64,000 nt of DNA from Bog-532 sp963824545 (lineage in GTDB: Bacteria > Actinomycetota > Actinomycetes > Streptosporangiales > Streptosporangiaceae): the NCBI GenBank assembly GCA_963824545.1, contig CAWGPP010000023.1, forward strand, positions 1 through 64,000, read 5' to 3'. The position numbers and the translations under genes are program-made. A model generated the notes under the pieces. The model was not told the DNA's origin, did not search any database, and saw only the letters and a program-made list of their open reading frames with translations. Of this stretch, positions 42,491 to 50,233 are shown in pieces (within the stretch, counting starts at the first letter, position 1; each line of letters begins with the position of its first letter).

Positions 42491-43249
42491 TCAGTTCGCC
42501 GGCGGGGAGGAGGCGCGGGCGTAACGCCGCTGCGGGACGCGGCCGGCCAGCCGGGCCCATCGCCCGGCGATCACGGCGTGCCGCATCGCTCCGGCCATCA
42601 GCTCGGGGTCGCGGGCGCGGGTGACCGAGGTGGCCAGAAGCACCGCGTCGCAGCCAAGCTCCATCGCGATCGCCGCGTCGCTCGCGGTCCCGACGCCGGC
42701 GTCCAGGACGACGGGCACGCCGGCCCCGGCCACGATCAGCTCGATGTTGTGCGGGTTCCGCACGCCGAGCCCGGAGCCGATCGGCGCGCCGAGCGGCATG
42801 ACCGCGGCGCATCCGGCCTGCTCCAGTCGCCGAGCCAGGACCGGGTCGTCGCTGGTGTACGGCAGCACGGTGAAGCCCCGGGCGACGAGCAGGCCGGCCG
42901 CCTCCAGCAGTTCCACCGGATCCGGCAGCAGCGTGTGCTCGTCCGCGATCACTTCGAGTTTCACCCAGCTGGTGCCGAGCGCCTCGCGGGCCAGCTCCGC
43001 GGTCCGCACCGCGTCGGCGGCCGTGTGACACCCCGCGGTGTTTGGCAGCACCCGGATGCCGCGCCCGGTGAGCAAACCCAGCACCGTATGCCCGCCGCCC
43101 GGCGCCACCCGGCGCATCGCGACGGTGGTCAGCTCGGTGCCGGACGCCGCCAGCGCCCGGTCCAGCACGTCCAGGCTGGGCGCCCCGCCGGTGCCCATGA
43201 TGAGCCGGGAGCTGAACTTCTCGCCGGCGATTACGAGCGGATCGTCCAT
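42491..43249 (-). CDS. thiG: thiazole synthase
   Basis: Condenses the ThiS thiocarboxylate, dehydroglycine and deoxyxylulose-5-phosphate to the thiazole phosphate of thiamine. The 252-residue TIM barrel has the Schiff-base lysine in SWVKLEVI (Lys97), LPNTAGCHTAADAVR and the VLDAGVGTASDAA phosphate site. ATG 43249 directly abuts the thiS stop codon. It is last in thiO-thiS-thiG. Confidence 0.96.
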   Translation of the reverse strand: MDDPLVIAGEKFSSRLIMGTGGAPSLDVLDRALAASGTELTTVAMRRVAPGGGHTVLGLLTGRGIRVLPNTAGCHTAADAVRTAELAREALGTSWVKLEVIADEHTLLPDPVELLEAAGLLVARGFTVLPYTSDDPVLARRLEQAGCAAVMPLGAPIGSGLGVRNPHNIELIVAGAGVPVVLDAGVGTASDAAIAMELGCDAVLLATSVTRARDPELMAGAMRHAVIAGRWARLAGRVPQRRYARASSPPAN

Positions 43250-43450
43250 TCAGCCTCCCTGGACCGCGGTGAGCACCTCAACGTCGTCGCCCTCCGCCAG
43301 TGGGGTGGATTCCCACGCGGCGCGCCGCACGACCTCGCCGTTGACCGCGACGGCGATGCCGCGGGGCGCGCTGGTCAGCAGCCGGACGGCCGCGCCGGTG
43401 GTCGCGCCGTCGGCGAGCTCGGCCGGCTGGCCGTTGATGGTGATGATCAT
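43250..43450 (-). CDS. thiS: sulfur carrier protein ThiS
   Basis: 66-residue ubiquitin-fold carrier that delivers sulfur to ThiG as a C-terminal thiocarboxylate. It begins MIITINGQPAEL, has the IAVAVNGEVV strand and ends in the required GlyGly. It overlaps thiO by four bases and touches thiG, so the three are translationally coupled. Confidence 0.95.
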   Translation of the reverse strand: MIITINGQPAELADGATTGAAVRLLTSAPRGIAVAVNGEVVRRAAWESTPLAEGDDVEVLTAVQGG

Positions 43451-44628
43451 GCGGGCCGCCCGCCGTAGAAACGGCCGATGGTGAAGTGTTCCGCCACCTC
43501 CGCCAGCCGCCCGGTCTCCAGATAGCCGGCGATGACGTCGGCGGTGATCGGCGTGAGCAGCACTCCGCTGCGGAAGTGCCCGGTGGCCAGCACCAGCCCG
43601 GCCGCCGGGCAGCCGCCCAGGATGGGGGCGTTGTCCGGTGTCCCCGGGCGCAGCCGCGCGACCGCCTCGATGAACTCCAGCTCGGTGATGCCGGGCAACA
43701 GGGCCCGCGCGTCGCGCAGCAGCTCCCAGAGGCCGCCTGCGGTCACGCGCGTGTCCGGGCCGAGCTCCTCCTGCGTCGCGCCCAGCACCAGCTCGCCGTT
43801 CTCCCGTGGCACCAGGTAGACCGACGAGCCCCTGACGACGCCGCGGACGGAGCGCCCCACGAAGCCGCTGTCCGGCGCCTGCAGCCGGACCACCTGCCCC
43901 TTGACCGGTCGGACCGGAGGCACGCAGCCCGCAGGCAGCCCGCCGATGCCCGCCGAGTTCCAGCCGGCCGCCAGCACCGTCCAGTCCGCTGTGAGCGCCG
44001 TCCCGTCGGCCATGCGGACACCACAGGCCCGTTCGGTGTCGAGCTGGTCAGCCGGCCCGCCACCGGTCAGGGAACCGCGCACGGGCTCGGTGATGATCTG
44101 CGTCACGGGCTGCCGGATCAGCCGTACCCCGGCGCGCGTGGCCGCCGCCAGCAGGGCCCGGGTCAGCAGCCGCGGATCTACCGACCCGTCCGCCTCCACC
44201 AGGAGGCCACCGCGGATCGAAGGGTCGAGCATGGGCTCGAGGTCGCGGCATTCGCGCGCCGTCAGGCGGCGCCCGGGGACCCCCAGGCTTTCCTGCAGCG
44301 CGTGCAGCTCATCGATGACGGCCAGGTCGTCGGAGTCGTAGCCGACCTGGAGAGTGCCGGTGCGCCGGAACCCGGTCGGCTCGCCCGCCGCCGCGGTCAG
44401 CTCCGCCACGAAGGCGGGGTAACGCTCGAGCGAGGCGGTGCCCAGCGCGAACAGTTCCTTCTCGGTGAAGGCGGCCTCGGAGACGGGGGTGAGCATGCCC
44501 GCCGCGGCGTGACCCGCGCCCTGCCCGGGGGTGGGGTCGGCGACGGTCACGCTGAACCCGCGCTGGGCGGCCCGCCACGCAATGCTGAGGCCGATCACTC
44601 CGCCGCCGGCCACGATAACGGTCGTCAT
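43447..44628 (-). CDS. thiO: glycine oxidase ThiO
   Basis: FAD enzyme that oxidises glycine to iminoglycine (dehydroglycine) for thiazole synthesis in aerobes. The 393-residue DAO-family protein begins with the dinucleotide fold VAGGGVIGLSIAW and has the GMLTP segment, RTGTLQVGYD, and the C-terminal RLRPGTPDNAPILG and ATGHFRSGVLLTP blocks. ATG 44628 has the Shine-Dalgarno aagggag 7 nt upstream, which forms the 3' edge of the TPP riboswitch. Confidence 0.95.
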   Translation of the reverse strand: MTTVIVAGGGVIGLSIAWRAAQRGFSVTVADPTPGQGAGHAAAGMLTPVSEAAFTEKELFALGTASLERYPAFVAELTAAAGEPTGFRRTGTLQVGYDSDDLAVIDELHALQESLGVPGRRLTARECRDLEPMLDPSIRGGLLVEADGSVDPRLLTRALLAAATRAGVRLIRQPVTQIITEPVRGSLTGGGPADQLDTERACGVRMADGTALTADWTVLAAGWNSAGIGGLPAGCVPPVRPVKGQVVRLQAPDSGFVGRSVRGVVRGSSVYLVPRENGELVLGATQEELGPDTRVTAGGLWELLRDARALLPGITELEFIEAVARLRPGTPDNAPILGGCPAAGLVLATGHFRSGVLLTPITADVIAGYLETGRLAEVAEHFTIGRFYGGRPA

Positions 44629-44629
44629 G

Positions 44630-44727
44630 CCTTCGCTCCCTTCGCCGGCATGATCCGGATCAGGTTCTGCGGTCGGAAACTCGGCAGCTTCCCTCTCAGT
44701 CCAGTCTCCACCGGACTCCCGCGCGCC
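44630..44727 (-). promoter_or_regulatory. TPP riboswitch (THI element)
   Basis: On the minus strand the region reads the conserved TPP core: gggagtccggtg, the ctgagaggg loop, gaccgcagaacctgatc and ggatcatgccggcgaagggag. The final gggag doubles as the Shine-Dalgarno of thiO, so TPP binding should hide it and block translation of thiOSG, the usual mechanism in actinobacteria. Confidence 0.95.
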
Positions 44728-44732
44728 GGGCC

Positions 44733-44738
44733 TAGCCT
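44733..44738 (+). promoter_or_regulatory. candidate -10 box of leaderless FAD-reductase gene
   Basis: TAGCCT lies 8 nt before ATG 44747. It abuts the 5' end of the divergent TPP riboswitch, so the two promoters overlap. Confidence 0.42.
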
Positions 44739-44746
44739 ATGTCGTC

Positions 44747-46060
44747 ATGCACGTCCTCATCGCCGGTGGGGGGCTCGCCGGGCTCCGGACCATCGAGGAA
44801 CTCCGCGGCCGCGGCTTCAGCGGGCCGATCACGATGATCGCCGCCGAGGGCCGGCCGCCGTATGACCGGCCTCCGCTGTCGAAGCAGGCCCTCGCGCCGG
44901 CGGACCTTTCTGGCGAGATGCCGGCCGGTGAGGTGCTGGCCGGTGAGGTGCTGGCCGGTGAGCCGGACGCGGCCGCGATCAGCGCCGAGCTGGATACGAC
45001 GCTGCGGGCGGACTTTACCGCCCTGGACGTTGACCTGCGGCTTGGTGAACCCGCGACCGGCCTGGAGCTGGCCTCCGCCGGCTCGGACGGCCCAGGTGGC
45101 CTGGTGCGCACCGCCCGGGGCGAGTACCCGTTCGACCGCCTGGTGGTGGCGACCGGGGCGGAACCCGTGGCGCTTCCGGGACCCGGGCGCCAGCGGTTCC
45201 TGCGCACCCATGAGGACGCGAGCGAGCTGCGCGCACGGCTGAAGCCGGGTACCCGCCTGGTCATCGTGGGGGCGGGCTGGATCGGGGCCGAGCTCGCCAC
45301 GGCCGCGGCCGCGCGCGGCTGCCGCGTCACCGTGCTGGAGGCGGGGCCGGCCCCGCTGGCCGGCGCGATCGGAGCGGACGTGGGCGCGCGGACGGCCCCC
45401 TGGTATACGGCGGCCGGCGTCGAACTGCGCACCTCCCAGGCGGTCGAATCGGTGCAGGACGGCGGGCTCGCGCTGGCGGGAGGCGACTGGCTTCCGGCGG
45501 ACGAGGTGGTGACCGCCGTCGGGGTGCGGCCGGCGGTGGCGTGGCTGGCGGGCTCCGGTGTGCAGCTGGACAACGGCGTCGCCGCCGATGAGGGCCTGCG
45601 GACGTCCGCGCCGGGCGTCTTCGCGGCCGGCGACTGCGCGTCGTTCCTGTCCGTCAGGTACGGAAGGCGGCTGCGTTTCGAGCACTGGGACGTTGCCCTG
45701 AACGCGCCGGCAGTCGTGGCGGCCAACATCCTGGGCGGCCGGGAGGTGTATGACCCGGTGCCCTACTCCTGGTCAGAACAGTTCGGCCGGATACTCCAGT
45801 ACGCCGGGTATCACGGGGACGGCAGCCAGCTGGCCTGGCGGGGATCGCCGGACGCGGGCGCGGACGCGGGCCAGGGCATGGGCGCGGGCGGGCCGTGGAC
45901 GGCGTGCTGGCTGTCCGGCGGGCGCCTGGTGGCGGTGCTGGCGGTCGACCGCCCCCGCGACCTGACCCAGGGCCGCCGTGTCATCGCGTCCGGTGCCCGG
46001 GTCGACGTCGGCTTGCTCACCGATCCGGCGGTGCCACTGAGGAATGCCACGGTGAACTAG
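44747..46060 (+). CDS. FAD-dependent pyridine-nucleotide-disulfide oxidoreductase (ferredoxin-reductase type)
   Basis: 437-residue flavoprotein with FAD and NAD(P)H Rossmann motifs: MHVLIAGGGLAGLRTIEEL (FAD), VIVGAGWIGAELATAAAARG (NAD) and APGVFAAGDCASF (FAD C-terminal). This is the putidaredoxin/rubredoxin-reductase-like layout; no partner ferredoxin gene is adjacent. A short repeat AGEVLAGEVLAGEP sits at residues about 62-75. The last helical segment contains a Gly-rich insertion. The stop overlaps the -10 box of tsaB. Confidence 0.87.
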   Translation: MHVLIAGGGLAGLRTIEELRGRGFSGPITMIAAEGRPPYDRPPLSKQALAPADLSGEMPAGEVLAGEVLAGEPDAAAISAELDTTLRADFTALDVDLRLGEPATGLELASAGSDGPGGLVRTARGEYPFDRLVVATGAEPVALPGPGRQRFLRTHEDASELRARLKPGTRLVIVGAGWIGAELATAAAARGCRVTVLEAGPAPLAGAIGADVGARTAPWYTAAGVELRTSQAVESVQDGGLALAGGDWLPADEVVTAVGVRPAVAWLAGSGVQLDNGVAADEGLRTSAPGVFAAGDCASFLSVRYGRRLRFEHWDVALNAPAVVAANILGGREVYDPVPYSWSEQFGRILQYAGYHGDGSQLAWRGSPDAGADAGQGMGAGGPWTACWLSGGRLVAVLAVDRPRDLTQGRRVIASGARVDVGLLTDPAVPLRNATVN

Positions 46061-46063
46061 GCT
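46058..46063 (+). promoter_or_regulatory. candidate -10 box of leaderless tsaB
   Basis: TAGGCT lies 8 nt before GTG 46072; its first three bases are the stop codon of the preceding gene. Confidence 0.42.
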
Positions 46064-46071
46064 GTGCATCC

Positions 46072-46830
46072 GTGCTTCTGCTTGCCTTTGATACCGCGAC
46101 CCCTGCCGTCACCGTCGCCCTGCACGACGGGCGGCGCGTGCTGGCCGAGATCGTCACGGTGGACGCGCGCAGGCACGGTGAGCTGCTTGCTCCCTCCATC
46201 GCCAAGGTCATCGCCGACGCGGGCGCCGAGCCGGGCGACCTGACCGCGATCGCGGCTGGGGTGGGCCCGGGTCCCTTCACCGGGCTCCGGGTGGGCGTGG
46301 TCACCGCGCGGGTGTTCGCCCGGACGCTGAGCGTACCGGTCTACGGCGTCTGCACGCTCGACGTCATCGCGCGCGACGCCCGGCCCGTTGCGGCGGGCCG
46401 GGAGTTCATCGCCGTGACCGACGCGCGCCGCAAGGAACTGTACTGGGCTCGTTACACGGCGTCTGGTACCCGGGCGACCGGCCCTAACGTCAACCGCCCC
46501 GGCGAGATACCGGATGGCGCCACGCTCCCGGTCGCGGGCCAGGCGGCGGCGCTCTATCTCGATGACCTCGGCGAGCCCATCTGGCGTGAGCATCCGTCCG
46601 CGGCCGTCCTGGCCGAACTGGTGGCGGGCTGTCTCTGCGGGCCCGATGGACGCGGTGGGGTCGATGGGGCCGCTGTGGTTAGCGGGGTGGTTAACGGGGT
46701 CGATGGGGCCGAAGAGGCTGGCGGGACGATGGACGGCCCGGGCGTGGACCTCCTCCCGCCAGAGCCGCTGTACCTGCGCAGGCCCGATGCCCGGGTTCCG
46801 GGGCCGCCGAAGCGGGTGACGGCGCCGTGA
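46072..46830 (+). CDS. tsaB: tRNA t6A biosynthesis protein TsaB
   Basis: Scaffold partner of TsaD and TsaE in threonylcarbamoyl transfer to tRNA A37. The 252-residue protein has the ASKHA start LLAFDTATPAVTVAL, GVGPGPFTGLRVG and ITDARRKELYWA-like VTDARRKELYWA. A Gly/Val/Asp-rich insertion of about 40 residues (about 188-225) is not in typical TsaB. It is coupled to rimI by a GTGA overlap, the usual tsaB-rimI-tsaD order. Confidence 0.94.
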   Translation: MLLLAFDTATPAVTVALHDGRRVLAEIVTVDARRHGELLAPSIAKVIADAGAEPGDLTAIAAGVGPGPFTGLRVGVVTARVFARTLSVPVYGVCTLDVIARDARPVAAGREFIAVTDARRKELYWARYTASGTRATGPNVNRPGEIPDGATLPVAGQAAALYLDDLGEPIWREHPSAAVLAELVAGCLCGPDGRGGVDGAAVVSGVVNGVDGAEEAGGTMDGPGVDLLPPEPLYLRRPDARVPGPPKRVTAP

Positions 46831-47327
46831 GCCTGCCGTTGCGCCTGCTGCGTTACGACGATCTGGCCGCCGTGCTGGACCTGGAGCGCGCCATCTTCCC
46901 GGACGACGCCTGGTCACCCGGCATGTTCGCGGGGGAAGTCGCGATGCAAGGACATGGCCGTCACTACGTGGCGGCCGAGGAAGGAACTGTGCTCGTGGGA
47001 TACGCCGGGATGATGCTGCCCGGTGGCCGTCAGGCCGAGGTGCTGACGCTGGCCGTCGCCACGGGGTACTGGGGCCGGGGGATAGGTTCGGCGCTGCTGG
47101 CGAACCTGCTGACCGAGGCGGCCCGGCACGAATGCGCGGAAGTCTTCCTCGAGGTGCGCGCGGACAACCCACGGGCTCAGGACCTCTACCGCCGCTTCGG
47201 CTTCTCCGACGTCGGGATCCGGCGCGGCTACTACCAGCCCTCGGGAACGGACGCGATCGTGATGCGACGTGGCCTCGGCCGTCCGAGCCCGGCGGACGAT
47301 GCGGCTTCGGCGGAGGGTGCCCGATGA
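46827..47327 (+). CDS. rimI: ribosomal protein S18-alanine N-acetyltransferase
   Basis: GNAT acetyltransferase acting on ribosomal proteins. The 166-residue product has the acetyl-CoA loop VATGYWGRGIGSALL (Q/RxxGxG/A), LEVRADNPRAQDLYRRFGF and the N-terminal LEAxxF-type LERAIFPDDAW. It overlaps tsaB (GTGA) and tsaD (ATGA), indicating a tight operon. Confidence 0.93.
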   Translation: MSLPLRLLRYDDLAAVLDLERAIFPDDAWSPGMFAGEVAMQGHGRHYVAAEEGTVLVGYAGMMLPGGRQAEVLTLAVATGYWGRGIGSALLANLLTEAARHECAEVFLEVRADNPRAQDLYRRFGFSDVGIRRGYYQPSGTDAIVMRRGLGRPSPADDAASAEGAR

Positions 47328-48358
47328 CGGCCGGCCCGCTCGTACTCGGCATCGAGACGTCCTGCGACGAGACCGGGGCTGGCTTGGTCCGCGGTCACGA
47401 ACTGCTGGCCGACGCGGTGGCCTCGAGCGTCGAAGAGCACGCCCGGTTCGGTGGCGTGGTGCCGGAAGTGGCCAGCCGGGCCCATCTGGAGGCGATGACC
47501 CCGGCGGTCGACCGGGCGCTGGCCACGGCGGGGGTCACGCTGGCCGATGTGGACGCGATCGCGGTGACCGCCGGCCCCGGGCTGGCGGGTGCCCTGCTGG
47601 TGGGCGTGGCCGCGGCCAAGGCGTACGCGCTGACGCTCGGCAAGCCGTTGTACGGCGTCAACCACCTGGCCGCGCACGTGGCGGTCGACCAGCTCGAGCA
47701 CGGCCCGCTGCCCACGCCGGTCATCGCGCTGCTCGTATCGGGCGGCCATTCCTCGCTGCTGCTCGTGCCCGACGTCGCGGGCGGTGTGGTGTCCCTCGGC
47801 GCGACCGTCGACGACGCCGCCGGTGAGGCGTACGACAAGGTTGCCCGGGTCCTCGGCCTGCCGTTCCCTGGCGGGCCGCCGATCGATGCCGCCGCCAAGT
47901 CCGGCGACCCGGCCGCGATCGCTTTCCCCCGGGGCAAGTATCACGACGGATCGCTCGACTTCTCGTTCGCTGGCCTGAAGACCGCCGTGGCCCGGTGGGT
48001 CGAGGAACGCGCCGCCCGCGGCGAGCCCGTGCCGCTGGCCGACGTCGCCGCGTCATTCCAGGAGGCAGTGGCCGACGTACTGACCCGTAAGGCCGTTGAC
48101 GCCTGCCGTCGGCACGGCGTCGGCCATCTTGTGATCGGCGGCGGCGTGGCTGCCAACTCCCGGTTGCGGGCCCTGGCCAGGGAGCGCTGCACGGCCGCCG
48201 GTATCCGCCTGCGCGTCCCGCGCCCCGGCCTGTGCACGGACAACGGCGCGATGGTGGCCGCCCTCGGCTCCGAACTCGCGGTCCGGGGTCTTCCGTCGTC
48301 GCCCCTGGACCTGCCCGCCGATTCGTCGCTGCCGGTCACCGAGGTCGTCGTCCGCTAG
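47324..48358 (+). CDS. tsaD: tRNA N6-adenosine threonylcarbamoyltransferase TsaD
   Basis: Catalytic metalloenzyme transferring threonylcarbamoyl to tRNA A37. The 344-residue ASKHA protein has GIETSCDETGAGLV, the metal motif NHLAAH, SGGHSSLLLV and the SFAGLKTAV block; it is full length. ATG 47324 overlaps the rimI stop. It is last of tsaB-rimI-tsaD. Confidence 0.96.
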   Translation: MTAGPLVLGIETSCDETGAGLVRGHELLADAVASSVEEHARFGGVVPEVASRAHLEAMTPAVDRALATAGVTLADVDAIAVTAGPGLAGALLVGVAAAKAYALTLGKPLYGVNHLAAHVAVDQLEHGPLPTPVIALLVSGGHSSLLLVPDVAGGVVSLGATVDDAAGEAYDKVARVLGLPFPGGPPIDAAAKSGDPAAIAFPRGKYHDGSLDFSFAGLKTAVARWVEERAARGEPVPLADVAASFQEAVADVLTRKAVDACRRHGVGHLVIGGGVAANSRLRALARERCTAAGIRLRVPRPGLCTDNGAMVAALGSELAVRGLPSSPLDLPADSSLPVTEVVVR

Positions 48359-48452
48359 ACGCGCCGCCCCGCCGCGAACCCCCGCCCGCCGGGGGCCGCC
48401 CGGCCGGAGGGTGGGGCCTGGATGTGCTGGAGTGGCCCATGCGGTCAGTGCA

Positions 48453-49541
48453 TCAGGCGGACCGGCGGCGGCGGAGCCGCCGGGTACCCCAGGTGACCAG
48501 GCCAACGGCCACGGCGGCGCCGGCCACTGGGGCCAGCCGCTTCAGGATTACCGGTCCCACCAGGCTCAGCAGGTCCAGGGATTCATCCTGGTGCTGCACC
48601 GGTACCGGCTGCACGAGCTCCGGCGCGGACTGGACGGGGACGTGGGCCGACGCCGCAGAAGGTGCCGCCGAAGCCGTGTCGGGGGCGGCCATGTCGGCTG
48701 CGTGGGCTGTCTCGCCGGAGTCGGCTACCCCCACGGGGCTGGGATGCGCTGCCGAGGACGCTGAGGCCGAAGGGGCCGACGCGCCGCCGGAGGTGACCGG
48801 GGCGGATGCGCTGCGGGAGGCCGCTGAGGTGGAAGTGTCGCTGGAGGCTACTGCTGCGGTGGATGTGGCGCCGGAGACGGGCGGGGCGGAAGTGTCGGCG
48901 GAGGTCGGCGAGGTGGGGGTGGAGGTCGGCGAGGTGGGGGTGGAGGCCGGCGAGGTGGGGGCAGAGGCCGGCGAGGTGGGGGTGGAGGTGGAGGCGCCGC
49001 CGGAAGCTGAGGCCGGGACTGGGGCTGCGGCCGGGATTGGAGCCGAGGCCGAGGCCGGGGCCGGGACGGTCACCGCGCCGGAGGCGAGCTGGTGCGCGAG
49101 GTTGTCCGCGAACTTGTCGATCAGCCGCGAACCCACCTCGGTGATCACTCCCCGGCCGAACTGCGCGGGACGGCCGGTCACGTTCAGCGTGGTGTGCAGC
49201 GTGACCACGGTCGCGCTGGCCGGACTGGAGCCATTCTCCGGGCGCAGCGCAGCCCGGACGGTGGCCGAGGCGGTTCCCGCGCCGCGCATCTCCTTGCCGG
49301 ACGCCTCCACCAGGACCGAACGGTCCGACTCGTCCCGGTCCTTGAATGAGGCCGTCCCCTTGTAGGTCAGCGAAACCGGTCCCACCTTGACCTTCAGCCG
49401 GCCGGCCACGTCATCGCCGTCCACGGTGTCGACCTGGGCGCCCGGCATGCAGGGGGCGACCTTTTCCACGTCGAGCAGGACGCCCCACGCCTGTTCCGGC
49501 GGGACCGGGACGGTGAATGAATGATCAAGCTCCATGCTCAT
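48453..49541 (-). CDS. CoxG/SRPBCC-family protein with membrane anchor
   Basis: 362 residues. Residues 1-145 form the START-like SRPBCC domain of the CoxG (carbon monoxide dehydrogenase subunit G) family: FTVPVPPEQAWGVLLDVEKVAPCMPGA, VKVGPVSLTYKG and the RPAQFGRGVI turn. A low-complexity Ser/Thr/Pro/Ala segment follows (about 150-330, with TSPASTPTSPTS repeats), then one C-terminal helix (VILKRLAPVAGAAVAVGLVTW) and an Arg-rich end, so it is tail-anchored. No CO dehydrogenase genes are nearby. ATG 49541 is used; ATG 49535 is equally possible. Confidence 0.85.
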   Translation of the reverse strand: MSMELDHSFTVPVPPEQAWGVLLDVEKVAPCMPGAQVDTVDGDDVAGRLKVKVGPVSLTYKGTASFKDRDESDRSVLVEASGKEMRGAGTASATVRAALRPENGSSPASATVVTLHTTLNVTGRPAQFGRGVITEVGSRLIDKFADNLAHQLASGAVTVPAPASASAPIPAAAPVPASASGGASTSTPTSPASAPTSPASTPTSPTSTPTSPTSADTSAPPVSGATSTAAVASSDTSTSAASRSASAPVTSGGASAPSASASSAAHPSPVGVADSGETAHAADMAAPDTASAAPSAASAHVPVQSAPELVQPVPVQHQDESLDLLSLVGPVILKRLAPVAGAAVAVGLVTWGTRRLRRRRSA

Positions 49542-49700
49542 GGGTGGTCCGCTTCCTCCCGCCAGCAACGGTGTCTGGCAATTATGCAGAGCACTTACTT
49601 TAGTGCCCACCTGGGCGGATGTGATGATGCCGGGGGCCGGCCTTGCCTGAGCCGACCGGTAGATCCGCAGGTCAGGGCGTATAAGGCCGGATCAGGTGGA

Positions 49701-50034
49701 TCAGGCCGTGTCCAGCCGCTGGAACGCCTCGGCCAGGCGGCCGTCAGCCAGGCCAGCGCTCCGGGCCGTCGCCGCAAGCCGCTCGCGGATGCGGTCCTCG
49801 AGGCCGGTCCAGTGCCCGGTCTGGCTTTCGTGTGCGCGCAGCGCCGCTATCTTGCGCGGGAACGTGCGGGAACGTCTCGTCGAACCCGCCCGCGTCCCCG
49901 TCGGTCACGATGCAGTAGACGACGCCGATTCCCGCGCTGGTCCAGGCGGCGATCGTTCCGGCACCGCTGAAGTCCAGGTCATCGGGGTGCGCCGCAATGG
50001 CGAGGACCCGGCTGAGATCAGAGTCGTCCAGCAC
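49701..50034 (-). pseudogene. PIG-L (LmbE) deacetylase remnant
   Basis: The N-terminus is a clear PIG-L deacetylase: LAIAAHPDDLDFSGAGTIAAWTSAG and VTDGDAGGFDE, with the zinc motif AHPDD. The C-terminal end KIAALRAHESQTGHW ... RLAEAFQRLDTA is also recognisable, in a different frame. About 110 central residues, including the second zinc site, are missing. A 10-bp tandem duplication (49856-49875) causes the frameshift: deleting one copy rejoins the frames as GFDETFPRKIAALRAHE. So there was a large internal deletion followed or accompanied by a small duplication; the gene cannot encode an active enzyme. Confidence 0.85.
49856..49875. repeat. 10-bp tandem duplication in the PIG-L remnant
   Basis: gcgggaacgt occurs twice in a row (49856-49865 and 49866-49875) at the junction between the N- and C-terminal parts of the PIG-L remnant. 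One copy restores the frame. Confidence 0.9.
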
Positions 50035-50233
50035 AACGGTGATCCTACGGAACCCGGATCCCGTCGATCTCCGCCAGGTAGCCCGTCGCGCCGCTGCGGA
50101 TGCCGTAGATCATCGCCCTTTTACCCGCGCATCCAGCGGCGAAATGTACCTGTTACGACTGAAACCCTCGTCGTGAGGGCGTTTAATGTGCTAGAACCGT
50201 CGTCAACAGGTGCCGCCAGAGGGAGGTCGCGAC

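Noticed and set aside
50045..50113. 22-residue ORF (ATG to TAG, minus strand) upstream of the PIG-L remnant
   Set aside because: It could be the decayed C-terminus of another gene, but it is too short and lacks a ribosome-binding site to call.
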